From an uncultured Bacteroidota bacterium (GTDB taxonomy: Bacteria > Bacteroidota > Bacteroidia > Flavobacteriales > Flavobacteriaceae): 64,000 nt of DNA. The DNA is taken from the NCBI GenBank assembly GCA_902560045.1, contig CACEKJ010000006.1, forward strand, positions 1 through 64,000, given 5' to 3'. A model generated the notes under the pieces. It was given only the letters and a program-made list of their open reading frames with translations. It ran no database searches and was not told where the DNA came from. Made by a program: the position numbers and the translations under genes. Numbering within the stretch: the first letter of the stretch is position 1; each line of letters begins with the position of its first letter. Below are positions 45,234 to 54,986 of the stretch, one piece after another.

Positions 45234-46162
45234 TGATTTATATTTTTTTTTGCCAATAGATATATAACTGCCATTCTAATCGCTACTCCATTCTCTACTT
45301 GATTTAAAATAATAGAATTATCAGAATCTGCTACTTCGCTAGTTATTTCCACACCTCTGTTAATCGGCCCTGGATGCATTATTATAATTTTCTTGTTTAA
45401 TTTATTTAATCTCTCCTTCGAAAGACCATAATACCTCTTATATTCTCTAACCGACGGAAAGTAACTTTCAGACATTCTTTCATTTTGAAGTCTTAACATA
45501 TTTGCAACGTCACACCATTCTAGAGCTTTATCAAGATTATTTTCAACTTTTACACCTAATTCTTTAATATATTTAGGAAGTAAGGTGTTAGGTCCACAGA
45601 CAGAAACATTGGCCCCTTGTAATTGGAGTGCAAAAATATTTGACAAGGCTACTCTACTGTGAAGAATATCACCAACTATAAGTATATTTCTATTTTTTAA
45701 ATCACCTAAGTTCTCCCGTATTGAGTAAGAATCAAGTAAAGCTTGAGTGGGATGTTCATGGGCTCCATCACCAGCATTTATGATTGTAGAATTTACCTTT
45801 TTAGATAATAAATGAGGTGCACCTGGATTTGAATGCCTTATCACAATCATATCGACTTTCATGGCTAGGATATTATTTACTGTATCAATCAGTGATTCAC
45901 CCTTTTTTAATGATGATTGAGATGATGAAAAATTTAATACATCAGCGGATAATCTTTTTTGAGCGAGTTCAAATGATAATTTTGTTCTTGTTGAATTTTC
46001 AAAAAATAAATTAGCAATTGTAATATCTCTTAACGAAGGAACTTTTTTAATTGGCCTATTAATTACTTCTTTGAAATTATCTGCGGTCTTAAAAATGAGT
46101 TCTAAATCGTTTAGATTTAGATATTTAATTCCTAATAAATGATCAACGCTTAAGCTATCCAT
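45230..46162 (-). CDS. pyrB: Aspartate carbamoyltransferase catalytic subunit
   Basis: 310 residues. Carbamoyl-phosphate site FFENSTRTKLSFELAQKRL, AGDGAHEHPTQALLDS, and GVKVENNLDKALEWCD with HPGPINRGVEI near the end. It makes carbamoyl-aspartate, the committed step of pyrimidine synthesis. No pyrI regulatory subunit follows. It overlaps pyrR by 8 bp and rnz by 4 bp. Confidence 0.97.
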   Translation of the reverse strand: MDSLSVDHLLGIKYLNLNDLELIFKTADNFKEVINRPIKKVPSLRDITIANLFFENSTRTKLSFELAQKRLSADVLNFSSSQSSLKKGESLIDTVNNILAMKVDMIVIRHSNPGAPHLLSKKVNSTIINAGDGAHEHPTQALLDSYSIRENLGDLKNRNILIVGDILHSRVALSNIFALQLQGANVSVCGPNTLLPKYIKELGVKVENNLDKALEWCDVANMLRLQNERMSESYFPSVREYKRYYGLSKERLNKLNKKIIIMHPGPINRGVEITSEVADSDNSIILNQVENGVAIRMAVIYLLAKKNINH

Positions 46163-46703
46163 TTTCTATATTTTCTAAATAAATATAATTCCCAAATTTC
46201 TTATTATTCCAGCCAACATTCACTTTTTGATCTTCATATACGTCTACCTGAATACCTTTATAATCTGGTTGAATGGGTAACTCCCTACTGAATCTTCTAT
46301 CAACTAAAACTAATAATTCTATAGTTTTTGGTCTTCCGAAAGTTTCAATGGCGGTTAAAGCCGCTCTAATTGTTCTTCCAGTATACAAAACATCATCAAT
46401 AAATACAACGTGTTTATCCTCAACTAGTAATTTAAATTCGGTTTTATTTGGAATTAAAACATCTTCACTTCTTCTAAAGTCATCTCTAAAAAAAGTTATA
46501 TCAAGATATCCAAAGTTAATATTTGATAAATTGTATTTTTCACTTAGAATATTAACGATTTTATCACATAACTCTACTCCTCTAGGCTGTAGTCCAACTA
46601 GAACTGTATTTTTAAAATCACTGTGATTTTCGGTAAGTTGGCAAGCAAGTCTATCTAGAGAAATCTCTAACTGTTTTTCGTTTAGTAGTATACTTTTACC
46701 CAT
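46155..46703 (-). CDS. pyrR: PyrR, pyrimidine operon regulator/uracil phosphoribosyltransferase
   Basis: 182 residues. The PRPP-binding loop is VVFIDDVLYTGRTIRAAL, with VLVDRRFSRELPIQ and the N-terminal VGLQPRGVELCDKI. In Bacillus PyrR binds pyr mRNA leaders and promotes termination; in other phyla some are just transferases. Here it heads pyrB, rnz, pdxH and ppx, and a hairpin plus a 7-bp inverted repeat lie in the 61 bp before it. Confidence 0.93.
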   Translation of the reverse strand: MGKSILLNEKQLEISLDRLACQLTENHSDFKNTVLVGLQPRGVELCDKIVNILSEKYNLSNINFGYLDITFFRDDFRRSEDVLIPNKTEFKLLVEDKHVVFIDDVLYTGRTIRAALTAIETFGRPKTIELLVLVDRRFSRELPIQPDYKGIQVDVYEDQKVNVGWNNKKFGNYIYLENIENG

Positions 46704-46704
46704 T

Positions 46705-46722
46705 ATGTATTTAATAATACAT
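46705..46722. repeat. 7-bp inverted repeat touching the pyrR start
   Basis: ATGTATT-TAAT-AATACAT is perfect and ends 1 bp before the pyrR ATG. As RNA it would form a hairpin against the start codon; as DNA it could be an operator. All pairs but two are A-T. Confidence 0.4.
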
Positions 46723-46730
46723 TTAATTTA

Positions 46731-46760
46731 AAAAAAAAGCCTTTCAATTGAAAGGCTTTT
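46731..46760 (-). terminator. Strong hairpin terminator after rpsA
   Basis: GCCTTTC-AATT-GAAAGGC extended by A/T pairs (11-bp stem) and followed on the minus strand by about ten T. It begins 4 bp after the rpsA stop. It also lies 27 bp before pyrR, so it could control readthrough into the pyr genes. Confidence 0.88.
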
Positions 46761-46764
46761 ATTA

Positions 46765-48654
46765 TTATTTTCCATCCATTTTATCCTTGAGTTCCTGCAA
46801 TTGCTCATTTGCATCTCCAAGTGTATTTTTAGATGATTCTTTACCCTCCTTCATTTTTTTAGTCATTACTTTCTTATTCATTTCTTCAACATCTCTGAAG
46901 GTTTGAGTATGAGATAATACAACTCTTTTGGTGTCTTTGTTAAACTCTATAACTTTTAGGTCAACAACTTCACCTTTCTGAAGTTTACTACCATCATCCT
47001 TTATCATATGTCTAGAAGGAATAAATGCAATTACATCCTCATTAAATTGAACTGTAGCACCTTTAGGTACAATCTCTGTAACTTCTGAGTTATGAATAGA
47101 ATCTAAAGAGAATTCAGATTCGTATTTGTTCCATGGATTTTCAGATAACTGTTTATGTCCTAGACTTAACTTTCTGTTGTCTACATCTAATTCTAGCACC
47201 ACCACTTCAATGTTCTCTCCAGTATTACAGAATTCCCTTGGGTGTTTGATTTTCTTAGTCCATGAAAGATCAGAAATATAGATTAATCCATCAACACCTT
47301 CTTCAAGTTCAACAAACACACCAAAGTTAGTGAAGTTTCTAACTATACCTTTGTGTTTTGAATCAACAGGGTATTTTTTAGTTATGTCAGTCCATGGATC
47401 AGGTGTTAACTGCTTAACACCAAGAGACATTTTTCTATCTTCTCTGTCGAAGGTTAAAATTTTTGCTTCAATTTGATCACCTACATTAAAGAAGTCTTGA
47501 GCAGATCTTAAATGAGTAGACCATGACATTTCTGACACATGTATAAGACCTTCTACTCCTTCAGAAATTTCTACAAAAGCTCCGTAATCAGCAATAACAA
47601 CAACCTTTCCTTTTACAACATCTCCAACTTTTACGTCGTCAGCTAAGGCCTCCCATGGATGTTTGCTTAATTGTTTTAATCCCAGCTGAATTCTTGATTT
47701 ATCTTCATCAAAATCAAGAATAACAACTTTTATTTGCTCATCCAGCTCGACTATTTCATTTGGATGATTAATTCTTGACCATGATAAATCTGTAATGTGA
47801 ATCAACCCATCAACTCCACCTAAATCCATAAATACACCATATGAAGTTATGTTTTTAACAACTCCTTCTAAAATTTGACCTTTTTCAAGTTGCTTTATAA
47901 TTTCTTTTTTCTGCAGCTCGATATCAGCTTCAATAAGTGCTTTATGTGAAACAACCACGTTTTTAAATTCATGATTAATCTTAACAACTTTAAATTCCAT
48001 TGTCTTATTTACATACTGATCGTAATCTCTAATTGGTTTTACATCAATCTGTGAGCCAGGTAAGAATGCTTCGATTCCAAAAACATCAACAATCATTCCC
48101 CCTTTTGTTCTACATTTTACAAAACCATTAACAATTTCACCAGTATCGTGAGCATTATTAACTCTTTCCCAAGCTTTAATTACTCTTGCTTTTCTATGTG
48201 ATAAAATTAGCTGACCAGTGGCATCTTCTCTAATATCAATTAAAACTTCAACCTTATCTCCAACAGATAAATTTGGGTTGTATCTAAATTCATTTAGAGA
48301 GATGACTCCTTCCGATTTTGCATTGATATCTATAATAGCTTCTCTTTCTGTCATATGAACAACAGTACCTTCAACAACATTGTTAGTAAGAGTTTCTACA
48401 AAATTTTCTTCAACTAATTTTTCAAATTCTTTTATTTGCTTATCATCAACCTGGTCAATTCCCTCTTCGTAATTGTGCCAATCAAATTTTGATAGATCAA
48501 CTTTTTCTTCAGTTGACTCAGCTTTTTCAGTTGATATAGTTTCTTCTTGAATTTCAGTTACAATTTCAGTAGTTTCTTCGTTTGTAACTTTCACATCTAC
48601 TTGTTCGTTTGTAGTTTCTAAAGTAGATTCTTTTTTTTCTGCTTTTTTTGGCAT
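46765..48654 (-). CDS. rpsA: 30S ribosomal protein S1
   Basis: 629 residues. After an acidic extension of about 85 residues come six S1 RNA-binding repeats, the strongest being GVVKNITSYGVFMDLGGVDGLIHITDLSW, GKVVVIADYGAFVEISEGVEGLIHVSEMSW (parts) and GIVRNFTNFGVFVELEEGVDGLIYISDLSW (parts). ATG 48654 (MPKKAEKK) is preferred over a start at 48675 that adds MEYKFFI. A 149-bp gap separates it from cmk. In Bacteroidota S1 supports initiation on mRNAs without Shine-Dalgarno sites. Confidence 0.96.
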   Translation of the reverse strand: MPKKAEKKESTLETTNEQVDVKVTNEETTEIVTEIQEETISTEKAESTEEKVDLSKFDWHNYEEGIDQVDDKQIKEFEKLVEENFVETLTNNVVEGTVVHMTEREAIIDINAKSEGVISLNEFRYNPNLSVGDKVEVLIDIREDATGQLILSHRKARVIKAWERVNNAHDTGEIVNGFVKCRTKGGMIVDVFGIEAFLPGSQIDVKPIRDYDQYVNKTMEFKVVKINHEFKNVVVSHKALIEADIELQKKEIIKQLEKGQILEGVVKNITSYGVFMDLGGVDGLIHITDLSWSRINHPNEIVELDEQIKVVILDFDEDKSRIQLGLKQLSKHPWEALADDVKVGDVVKGKVVVIADYGAFVEISEGVEGLIHVSEMSWSTHLRSAQDFFNVGDQIEAKILTFDREDRKMSLGVKQLTPDPWTDITKKYPVDSKHKGIVRNFTNFGVFVELEEGVDGLIYISDLSWTKKIKHPREFCNTGENIEVVVLELDVDNRKLSLGHKQLSENPWNKYESEFSLDSIHNSEVTEIVPKGATVQFNEDVIAFIPSRHMIKDDGSKLQKGEVVDLKVIEFNKDTKRVVLSHTQTFRDVEEMNKKVMTKKMKEGKESSKNTLGDANEQLQELKDKMDGK

Positions 48655-48682
48655 GATAAAAAATTTGTATTCCAAAATTTTC

Positions 48683-48743
48683 TACTGATTTAACACACAA
48701 ACCTTGGAAGGCATTTACATTAAATTAAGCATTTGCTTCAGTA
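48683..48743 (-). promoter_or_regulatory. Foldable 5' leader of rpsA
   Basis: On the minus strand TACTGA (48743-48738) can pair with TCAGTA (48688-48683), enclosing two small hairpins, AAGC-AAAT-GCTT and CCTT-CC-AAGG. S1 is autogenously regulated in E. coli, so a leader element is plausible but unproven. Confidence 0.35.
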
Positions 48744-48803
48744 TTAGGTGACAAAATGCACGCGAAAATAAAAAATATTATGATAAAAACCTTACGTTAA
48801 ATA

Positions 48804-49490
48804 TTAATTATTTAATTTTTCTTTAATTAAGGAAGAGATTTTAAGTAATTGATCTTCAATACTTAAAAAACTGTTATCTATCACAACCGCATCTTTTTGG
48901 ATAATCAAAGGGGAATCTTTTCTAGTGGAGTCTAGGTTGTCTCTATATGTTATATTTTCTAATACTTCATGAAATTCTACTTTTTCACCAGAATCAACCA
49001 TTTCATTGTATCTTCTTTTCGCTCGAACCTCAGGGGAAGCTGTTAAGAAAAGCTTAAGATCAGCATCTGGAAAAACAACAGAGCCAATGTCTCTACCATC
49101 CATTACTATACCCTTATTTCTGTCAATATTTCTCTGAAGTTTTACCATTTCCTTTCTAATTTTAGGAATTGCCGCTACAAGACTTACTTTTTGAGACACC
49201 TTTAAGCTTTTAATTTCATTCTCAATATTTCGATCATTTAAAAATATTTCGGAAATTAAATTTTTATTAAACTTAAAATGAATTTTGTTATTATTTAATA
49301 GGTTGATAAACTGATCTATATTATTATCAATTAACTCCATTAAATTATTTTCCACAGCATATAATGTAACTGCTCTGTACATTGAACCTGAATTTATATA
49401 TGTATAACCTAATGAAACCGCCAATTCCTTAGCAATAGAACTCTTTCCAGTTGATGCATGTCCGTCAATAGCTATAGTTAGTTTTTTCAT
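48804..49490 (-). CDS. cmk: Cytidylate kinase
   Basis: 228 residues. P-loop AIDGHASTGKSSIAKELA, then INSGSMYRAVTLYA, VMDGRDIGSVVFPDADLK and the LID region ARKRR-like AKRRYNEM. It phosphorylates CMP and dCMP. It shares a base with porQ upstream and lies before rpsA, an arrangement also known in proteobacteria (cmk-rpsA). Confidence 0.97.
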   Translation of the reverse strand: MKKLTIAIDGHASTGKSSIAKELAVSLGYTYINSGSMYRAVTLYAVENNLMELIDNNIDQFINLLNNNKIHFKFNKNLISEIFLNDRNIENEIKSLKVSQKVSLVAAIPKIRKEMVKLQRNIDRNKGIVMDGRDIGSVVFPDADLKLFLTASPEVRAKRRYNEMVDSGEKVEFHEVLENITYRDNLDSTRKDSPLIIQKDAVVIDNSFLSIEDQLLKISSLIKEKLNN

Positions 49491-50518
49491 TAGTTTAAAT
49501 CAATTTGAAGTCCTACATAATTAACATTTGACGCACTAGAGTATCTTGCATGACTATAATTGAAACGAAGTTTATTAAATTTCATTCCAAATCCAAAAGA
49601 TACTCCGGAAAAGTTTCTTTGTTCAAGAATTTTAAGTTCTTCAGACCTTCTAAAACTGTATCCTAACTGAACCGAAAATATGGATTCTGGGAATATTTCC
49701 ACACCGATGATTGCGTGCCTCAATAGTTCATTAATGAACGATATATTCTCTTCCGTAACATTTCCATCTAGATCAGTTATTATTCTTGAAGGGTTTGATA
49801 AGCCTATTGGCCACTTTTGTATATTTTCCAGGGTTAAATGCCATTTAATAGGTGCATTATCAAGTCTTTGAGAAAATCCAAGGTTAACTTCAAAAGGTAA
49901 TGATTCTCTTACTTCATCATATGCCTTAATTTGAAAACCAATATTTCTAAAAACTAAGGACATATTAATATCATTTTCATCTGTATAGAATAGACCAAAA
50001 TCAGCAGCCAAACCGTAAGAATTATATTGTTCAAAGGTTGAGGTTATAAATTTTAAATTTGCTCCAATTCGAATGGGTAAATTATTTATGTTATTTGCAT
50101 ATCCAACAGAAAGAACAGATTCATTTCCTGTAAATTCTGAGGTGAAATTCCCATACTCATCGTATCCCATAAAATCTCCGTAATTTATATATGAAAAACC
50201 AAAATGAATTGTATTTCCTCTATTATCAAGAGTGTATGCATAGGAGAGTGAACCGAAAGAAATATCAGAAAAATAGCTGAAATAGTTTACACTTAAAATA
50301 TTATCCATTTCAGGGTTAATTGTCGATGGATTATATAAACCTGAAGTAACATCAGAGCCAAAATTAGTAATCGTTTTTCCTCCGAGTGCTAATTGTCTTG
50401 GTGAGGTTGATATATTTAAAAATTGATAAGTAGATTCTCCTGCTGATTGACTGTAGACATTATCTAAAAAAACTGTAATTAAAATTAAAATTAATAAAAC
50501 TGTTCTTTTTAAATACAT
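49490..50518 (-). CDS. porQ: Type IX secretion system protein PorQ
   Basis: 342 residues. A signal peptide (LILILITVFLDNVYSQ) leads into an outer-membrane beta-barrel of the PorV/PorQ (FadL-like) type: STYQFLNISTSPRQLALGGK, GLYNPSTINPEMDN and FGFSYINYGDFMGYDEYGNF. Its position directly before cmk and after lon is the usual place for porQ in Flavobacteriia. PorQ is thought to take part in the T9SS attachment complex. No T9SS cargo with a C-terminal domain is seen in the window. Confidence 0.87.
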   Translation of the reverse strand: MYLKRTVLLILILITVFLDNVYSQSAGESTYQFLNISTSPRQLALGGKTITNFGSDVTSGLYNPSTINPEMDNILSVNYFSYFSDISFGSLSYAYTLDNRGNTIHFGFSYINYGDFMGYDEYGNFTSEFTGNESVLSVGYANNINNLPIRIGANLKFITSTFEQYNSYGLAADFGLFYTDENDINMSLVFRNIGFQIKAYDEVRESLPFEVNLGFSQRLDNAPIKWHLTLENIQKWPIGLSNPSRIITDLDGNVTEENISFINELLRHAIIGVEIFPESIFSVQLGYSFRRSEELKILEQRNFSGVSFGFGMKFNKLRFNYSHARYSSASNVNYVGLQIDLN

Positions 50519-50547
50519 AAATTCAAAACTACAATAAAACTAATTTA

Positions 50548-52998
50548 TTATAAATTTTTATGATTTTTAACCTTTTGGTTGGTCAGCGCTAATCTAATTA
50601 CTTCACTCATTTCTGAAACATAATGGAATTTTAGCCCTTTAATATATTTTTTATTAATCTCATTTACATCAGGTTTATTCTGTTTACACAAGATAATCTC
50701 TTTAATTTTAGCTCTTTTTGCAGCTAGTATTTTTTCTTTAATCCCACCTACTGGGAGCACCTTTCCTCTTAATGTAATTTCACCCGTCATTGCCATCCTC
50801 GACTTGATCCTTTTTTGGGTAAATAAAGAAACTAATGAAGTTAACATGGCAATTCCAGCACTAGGACCATCTTTGGGGGTTGCTCCTTCGGGAACATGAA
50901 TGTGAATATTGTATTTGTTAAAAATTTCTGAATTTATATTAAATTTAGTAGAGTATGATTTAATATATTCCAAAGCAATTTTGGCAGATTCTGTCATGAC
51001 TTTACCAAGGTTACCAGTGATTGACAACTTTCCCTTTCCTTCTGTTAAAATTGATTCTATAAATAATATGTCACCTCCTACTCTGGTCCAAGCTAATCCT
51101 GTAACAACTCCAGCAATTTCGTTAGACTCATACTCATCCCTTAGAAGCTTTGAAGGACCAAGTATAGTAGTCATATCTTCTAAATTTATATTGGGATCGT
51201 ATTTTACATCAGTCGCAATATTTTTAGCGCAATTTCTAACGATTTTAGCTATATTTTTTTCCAATCCTCTTACTCCGGATTCTCTTGTGTAACCTTCGAT
51301 TAGTTTCTCCATAACCTTATTGCTAATTTTTATTTGGTTTGGAATTAAACCGTGTTCTTTTATCTGTTTAGGTAATAAAAATCTTTTTCCAATTTGAATT
51401 TTATCCTCGGTTGTATAACCACTAACATTTATAATTTCCATTCTATCTAGCAGAGCGGGCTGAATATTAGAAAGATTATTGGAGGTAGCTACAAACATTA
51501 CCTTAGATAGATCGAAACCCTTTTCTAAATAATTATCATAAAATTCATTATTTTGTTCTGGGTCCAAAACTTCTAGCATTGCCGACGACGGATCTCCTAC
51601 ATTTGAAGATGTTAATTTATCAATTTCGTCAAGAACAAACACAGGATTTGAAGTGTTTGCCTTCTTTATATTTTGAATAATTCTTCCTGGCATTGCGCCT
51701 ATGTATGTTTTTCTATGTCCTCTAATCTCCGCTTCATCTCTTAATCCACCTAGGGATATCCTTACATACTTTCTTCCGATAGCTTCTGCGATTGATTTAC
51801 CAAGTGAGGTTTTTCCAACCCCAGGGGGTCCTTGAAGGCATAAAATCGGAGACTTCATGTCTTTACGTAACTTTAATACCGCTAGATATTCAATAATTCT
51901 TTTTTTAACATCTTCTAGACCGAAATGATCTCTATTTAAGATTTTGTTTGCTTTAATCAAATCAAACTTATCCTTTGAAAATTCATTCCAGGGAAGATCT
52001 AGTAATAGATCCAAATAATTTCTTTGAACAGAATACTCAGAAACCTGAGGGTTCATTCTCTGGAGCTTTGATAGTTCTTTTTCAAAATGATTTTTAATTT
52101 CTTTATTCCACTTTTTTCCTTTAGCTCTCTTTTTCATTTCATCAATTTCAGAATCATGACTGACCCCGCCAAGTTCTTCTTGAATGGTTTTCATTTGTTG
52201 ATGAAGGAAATATTCTCTTTGTTGTTGACTTAAATCATTTTGAACTTTAGATTGAATGTCATTTTTAATTTTTAATTTTTTAAACTCAACATTCATATGC
52301 TTTAATGTTTTTAAAGCTCTTTTTTGTAAGTCATTTATCTCTAGTATAGCTTGTTTTTCTTTAACAGGGAGATTTAAATTAGATGACACAAAGTTTATTA
52401 AGAACGATTTGCTTTCTATGTTTTTAATGGCAAATGAAGCTTCAGATGGAATATTTGGATTTCTTTTAATTATTTCTAGTGATAAGTCTTTTATAGAGTC
52501 AATAGTAGCACTAAACTTTGAGTTAGTATTTCCTGGATTTTCTTCAGGGTAATCCTTTATATTAGATGTAATATAGGGAGAATCTGAAATAACTCTCTCA
52601 ATCTCAAATCTCTTCTTTCCTTGAATAATAACTGTAGTATTACCGTCCGGCATCTGAAGAACTTTTAAAATCTTTGCAACTGTACCAATAGTATAAATAT
52701 CATTTACTTTTGGATCTTCAACACTTTCATCTTTTTGTGCAACTACTCCAATTAATTTATTAAAATTATTAGCGTCTTTTATAAGTTTAATAGACTTATC
52801 TCTTGAGGCTGTTATTGGAATTACAACACCCGGAAATAAAACTGTGTTTCTAAGGGACAAAATAGGTAACGTAGAGGGTAATTCTTCTTTACTAATCTCA
52901 ATTTCATCTTCCGGCGTCATTAAAGGAATCAACTCTGAGTTTTCATCGATATCTTGAGCTGACAAATTGTCAATATTAAATAGATTTTTTTTAGACAT
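50548..52998 (-). CDS. lon: ATP-dependent protease Lon
   Basis: 816 residues. N-terminal substrate domain (LPILSLRNTVLFPGVVIPITA), ATPase with GPPGVGKTSLGKSIAEA and SNVGDPSSAMLEVLDPEQN, sensor region, and protease domain with the catalytic Ser in EGATPKDGPSAGIAM and Lys in VGGIKEKILAAKRA. It degrades damaged and regulatory proteins. It lies 29 bp before porQ, probably one transcript lon-porQ-cmk. Confidence 0.97.
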   Translation of the reverse strand: MSKKNLFNIDNLSAQDIDENSELIPLMTPEDEIEISKEELPSTLPILSLRNTVLFPGVVIPITASRDKSIKLIKDANNFNKLIGVVAQKDESVEDPKVNDIYTIGTVAKILKVLQMPDGNTTVIIQGKKRFEIERVISDSPYITSNIKDYPEENPGNTNSKFSATIDSIKDLSLEIIKRNPNIPSEASFAIKNIESKSFLINFVSSNLNLPVKEKQAILEINDLQKRALKTLKHMNVEFKKLKIKNDIQSKVQNDLSQQQREYFLHQQMKTIQEELGGVSHDSEIDEMKKRAKGKKWNKEIKNHFEKELSKLQRMNPQVSEYSVQRNYLDLLLDLPWNEFSKDKFDLIKANKILNRDHFGLEDVKKRIIEYLAVLKLRKDMKSPILCLQGPPGVGKTSLGKSIAEAIGRKYVRISLGGLRDEAEIRGHRKTYIGAMPGRIIQNIKKANTSNPVFVLDEIDKLTSSNVGDPSSAMLEVLDPEQNNEFYDNYLEKGFDLSKVMFVATSNNLSNIQPALLDRMEIINVSGYTTEDKIQIGKRFLLPKQIKEHGLIPNQIKISNKVMEKLIEGYTRESGVRGLEKNIAKIVRNCAKNIATDVKYDPNINLEDMTTILGPSKLLRDEYESNEIAGVVTGLAWTRVGGDILFIESILTEGKGKLSITGNLGKVMTESAKIALEYIKSYSTKFNINSEIFNKYNIHIHVPEGATPKDGPSAGIAMLTSLVSLFTQKRIKSRMAMTGEITLRGKVLPVGGIKEKILAAKRAKIKEIILCKQNKPDVNEINKKYIKGLKFHYVSEMSEVIRLALTNQKVKNHKNL

Positions 52999-53099
52999 AT
53001 TAAATAAATATTACAAAATGAGTGATATCTTATCTGGAATTAGAAATTAAAATCATCATTTATAATATATATATTTCAACTACTATGCCATTAAAATAA

Positions 53100-54407
53100 T
53101 TAGCTTTTTGACATTTTAAACAGTAAATATATTGATGGAATAAACAATAAGGCAAAAAGTAAAATAGCAAGCCTTATACTTCCCGTAAATATATCCATAG
53201 TTGCATATAATGATGTTCCGATAACAATACTTAGTTTTTGTGAAACATCGTAAAAACTAAAGTAGGAAGTTGAATATTTTTCATCAATCAATTTAGAATA
53301 TGTAGATCTAGAAAGAGATTGTATTCCTCCCATCCCTAAACCTATAAATCCTGCAGCGCAATAGAATTCAAATGGTGTAGAAACAAAATAACCAAACAAA
53401 CAAATTACAGCCCACAAAACATTTATCACTATTAACGTATTAATGTTTCCAAATCGATTAGATAATTTAGCTCCGAGATAAGCACCTGCAGCTGCCAATA
53501 TTTGAATAACTATAATGGCTATTATTAGACCTGATTGCATAGTTTCCTCATTAGACCAACTAATTTCATTTAAATCTGCGCCAAAATAACTTGCCAGCAG
53601 AATAATAGTTTGAGTAGGTATGGTGAAAATGAAAAATGAGAGCAAAAATATTCTAAGTTTTTTATTTGATTTTAACTGATTTAAAACATCAATTAACTGA
53701 TTAAATCCACTCAATAACGTTTTGGACGAGTATAAGTTTGTCTTTTTTATATTATAGTAACTTTTTCCAGGTAAATAGTAAAAGGAATATTGACTAAAAA
53801 CTAGCCACCAAATACCCACCAAAACAAATGAAATTTTAACAGCTTGGGTTTTTCCATCAATATTGAAATAATCAGGAAATTGAGTTAATAATAGGCAGAA
53901 AATTAGAAGTATGATACTCCCAAGATAACCTAAAGAATATCCCTTTGCACTAGTAATATCTTGTTCATCTACATTTGCAATATCAGGTAAATAAGAATTG
54001 TAAAAAACCAAGCTACCCCAAAAACCCACAACTGCGAAGAAATAATAAATCATTCCCAGATCAAAATTATCTAAATCAAAAGTGTATAGTAAAATGCATG
54101 AAATTGCTCCGATGTAGCAGAAAATCTGCATAAATAATTTTTTATAACCTGTATGATCTGCAATACCAGATAATATTGGAGAAATTACTGCTAAAATTAT
54201 AAAAGTAAATGAAGACACATAGCCAATAAATGCGTCGTTTTCAATTGAATTGAGCCAAAGGAAATCAACTGGTTCACCCTTTGTAATACTTTTGAAGTAG
54301 ATAGGAAAAATTGCTGTAGAAATAACAAGTGGATACACAGAGTTTGCCCAGTCATAAAAGGCCCAAGCATTTAATAATTTTTTATCTCCTTTTTTATAAA
54401 GTCTCAT
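53100..54407 (-). CDS. MFS transporter of the UMF1/Atg22-like family
   Basis: 435 residues with about twelve membrane helices. The N-terminal LLNAWAFYDWANSVYPLVISTAIFPIYF is the signature of this family; also LSGIADHTGYKK and LGMGGIQSLSRSTYSKL. Bacterial members are poorly characterised; substrate unknown. Single gene, divergent from msrB across 75 bp. Confidence 0.9.
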   Translation of the reverse strand: MRLYKKGDKKLLNAWAFYDWANSVYPLVISTAIFPIYFKSITKGEPVDFLWLNSIENDAFIGYVSSFTFIILAVISPILSGIADHTGYKKLFMQIFCYIGAISCILLYTFDLDNFDLGMIYYFFAVVGFWGSLVFYNSYLPDIANVDEQDITSAKGYSLGYLGSIILLIFCLLLTQFPDYFNIDGKTQAVKISFVLVGIWWLVFSQYSFYYLPGKSYYNIKKTNLYSSKTLLSGFNQLIDVLNQLKSNKKLRIFLLSFFIFTIPTQTIILLASYFGADLNEISWSNEETMQSGLIIAIIVIQILAAAGAYLGAKLSNRFGNINTLIVINVLWAVICLFGYFVSTPFEFYCAAGFIGLGMGGIQSLSRSTYSKLIDEKYSTSYFSFYDVSQKLSIVIGTSLYATMDIFTGSIRLAILLFALLFIPSIYLLFKMSKS

Positions 54408-54417
54408 TTAATTAAAA

Positions 54418-54425
54418 TAAATTTG
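54418..54425 (+). promoter_or_regulatory. Candidate -7 element for msrB-lpdA
   Basis: TAAATTTG matches TAnnTTTG exactly, 57 bp before the msrB ATG; no TTG at the usual spacing. Confidence 0.4.
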
Positions 54426-54482
54426 CAGTGTTATAAAGAGTTATTAATATAATAATATTTTAATCATTTATTTAACTTAATT

Positions 54483-54983
54483 ATGATGAAAAATTACTTA
54501 CTGTCATTTATTTTACTTTTTACAGCTACAACTAAACTTATATCTCAAAATAAATCATATTCAAAAGACAAAATAATGAGTGAAAAAAAAATAATTAAAT
54601 CTGATAAGGAATGGAAAGAAATTCTAAGCGAAGAAGAATTTCATATTTTAAGAAATAAAGGGACAGAATACCCGCATACAGGAAAATACAACCTTCATTT
54701 TGAAAATGGTGTTTATAATTGTAATGGCTGCAATACTCCATTATTTGAAAGTGATCAAAAATTTGAATCTGATTGTGGTTGGCCAAGTTTTGACGATGCA
54801 ATAGAGGGTGCTGTGAAATATGTTGATGATTTTTCTCATAACATGGTAAGAACAGAAATTGTATGTGTTAGATGTGACGGTCATTTAGGTCATGTTTTTG
54901 ATGATGGACCCACGGATACAGGTAAAAGGTATTGTGTAAATTCAATCAGTATAGATTTTAATAAAAACCCAAATAAAAAATAA
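54483..54983 (+). CDS. msrB: Exported peptide-methionine (R)-S-oxide reductase
   Basis: 166 residues. A signal peptide (LLSFILLFTATTKLISQ) precedes a full MsrB domain. Structural zinc Cys pairs are CNGC and CVRC; GWPSFDDAI and HLGHVFDDGP follow, and the catalytic Cys is in KRYCVNSISI. It repairs methionine-R-sulfoxide, here in the periplasm if the first ATG is used. An internal ATG at MSEKKII would give a cytosolic form. lpdA follows 3 bp later. Confidence 0.95.
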   Translation: MMKNYLLSFILLFTATTKLISQNKSYSKDKIMSEKKIIKSDKEWKEILSEEEFHILRNKGTEYPHTGKYNLHFENGVYNCNGCNTPLFESDQKFESDCGWPSFDDAIEGAVKYVDDFSHNMVRTEIVCVRCDGHLGHVFDDGPTDTGKRYCVNSISIDFNKNPNKK

Positions 54984-54986
54984 TAT

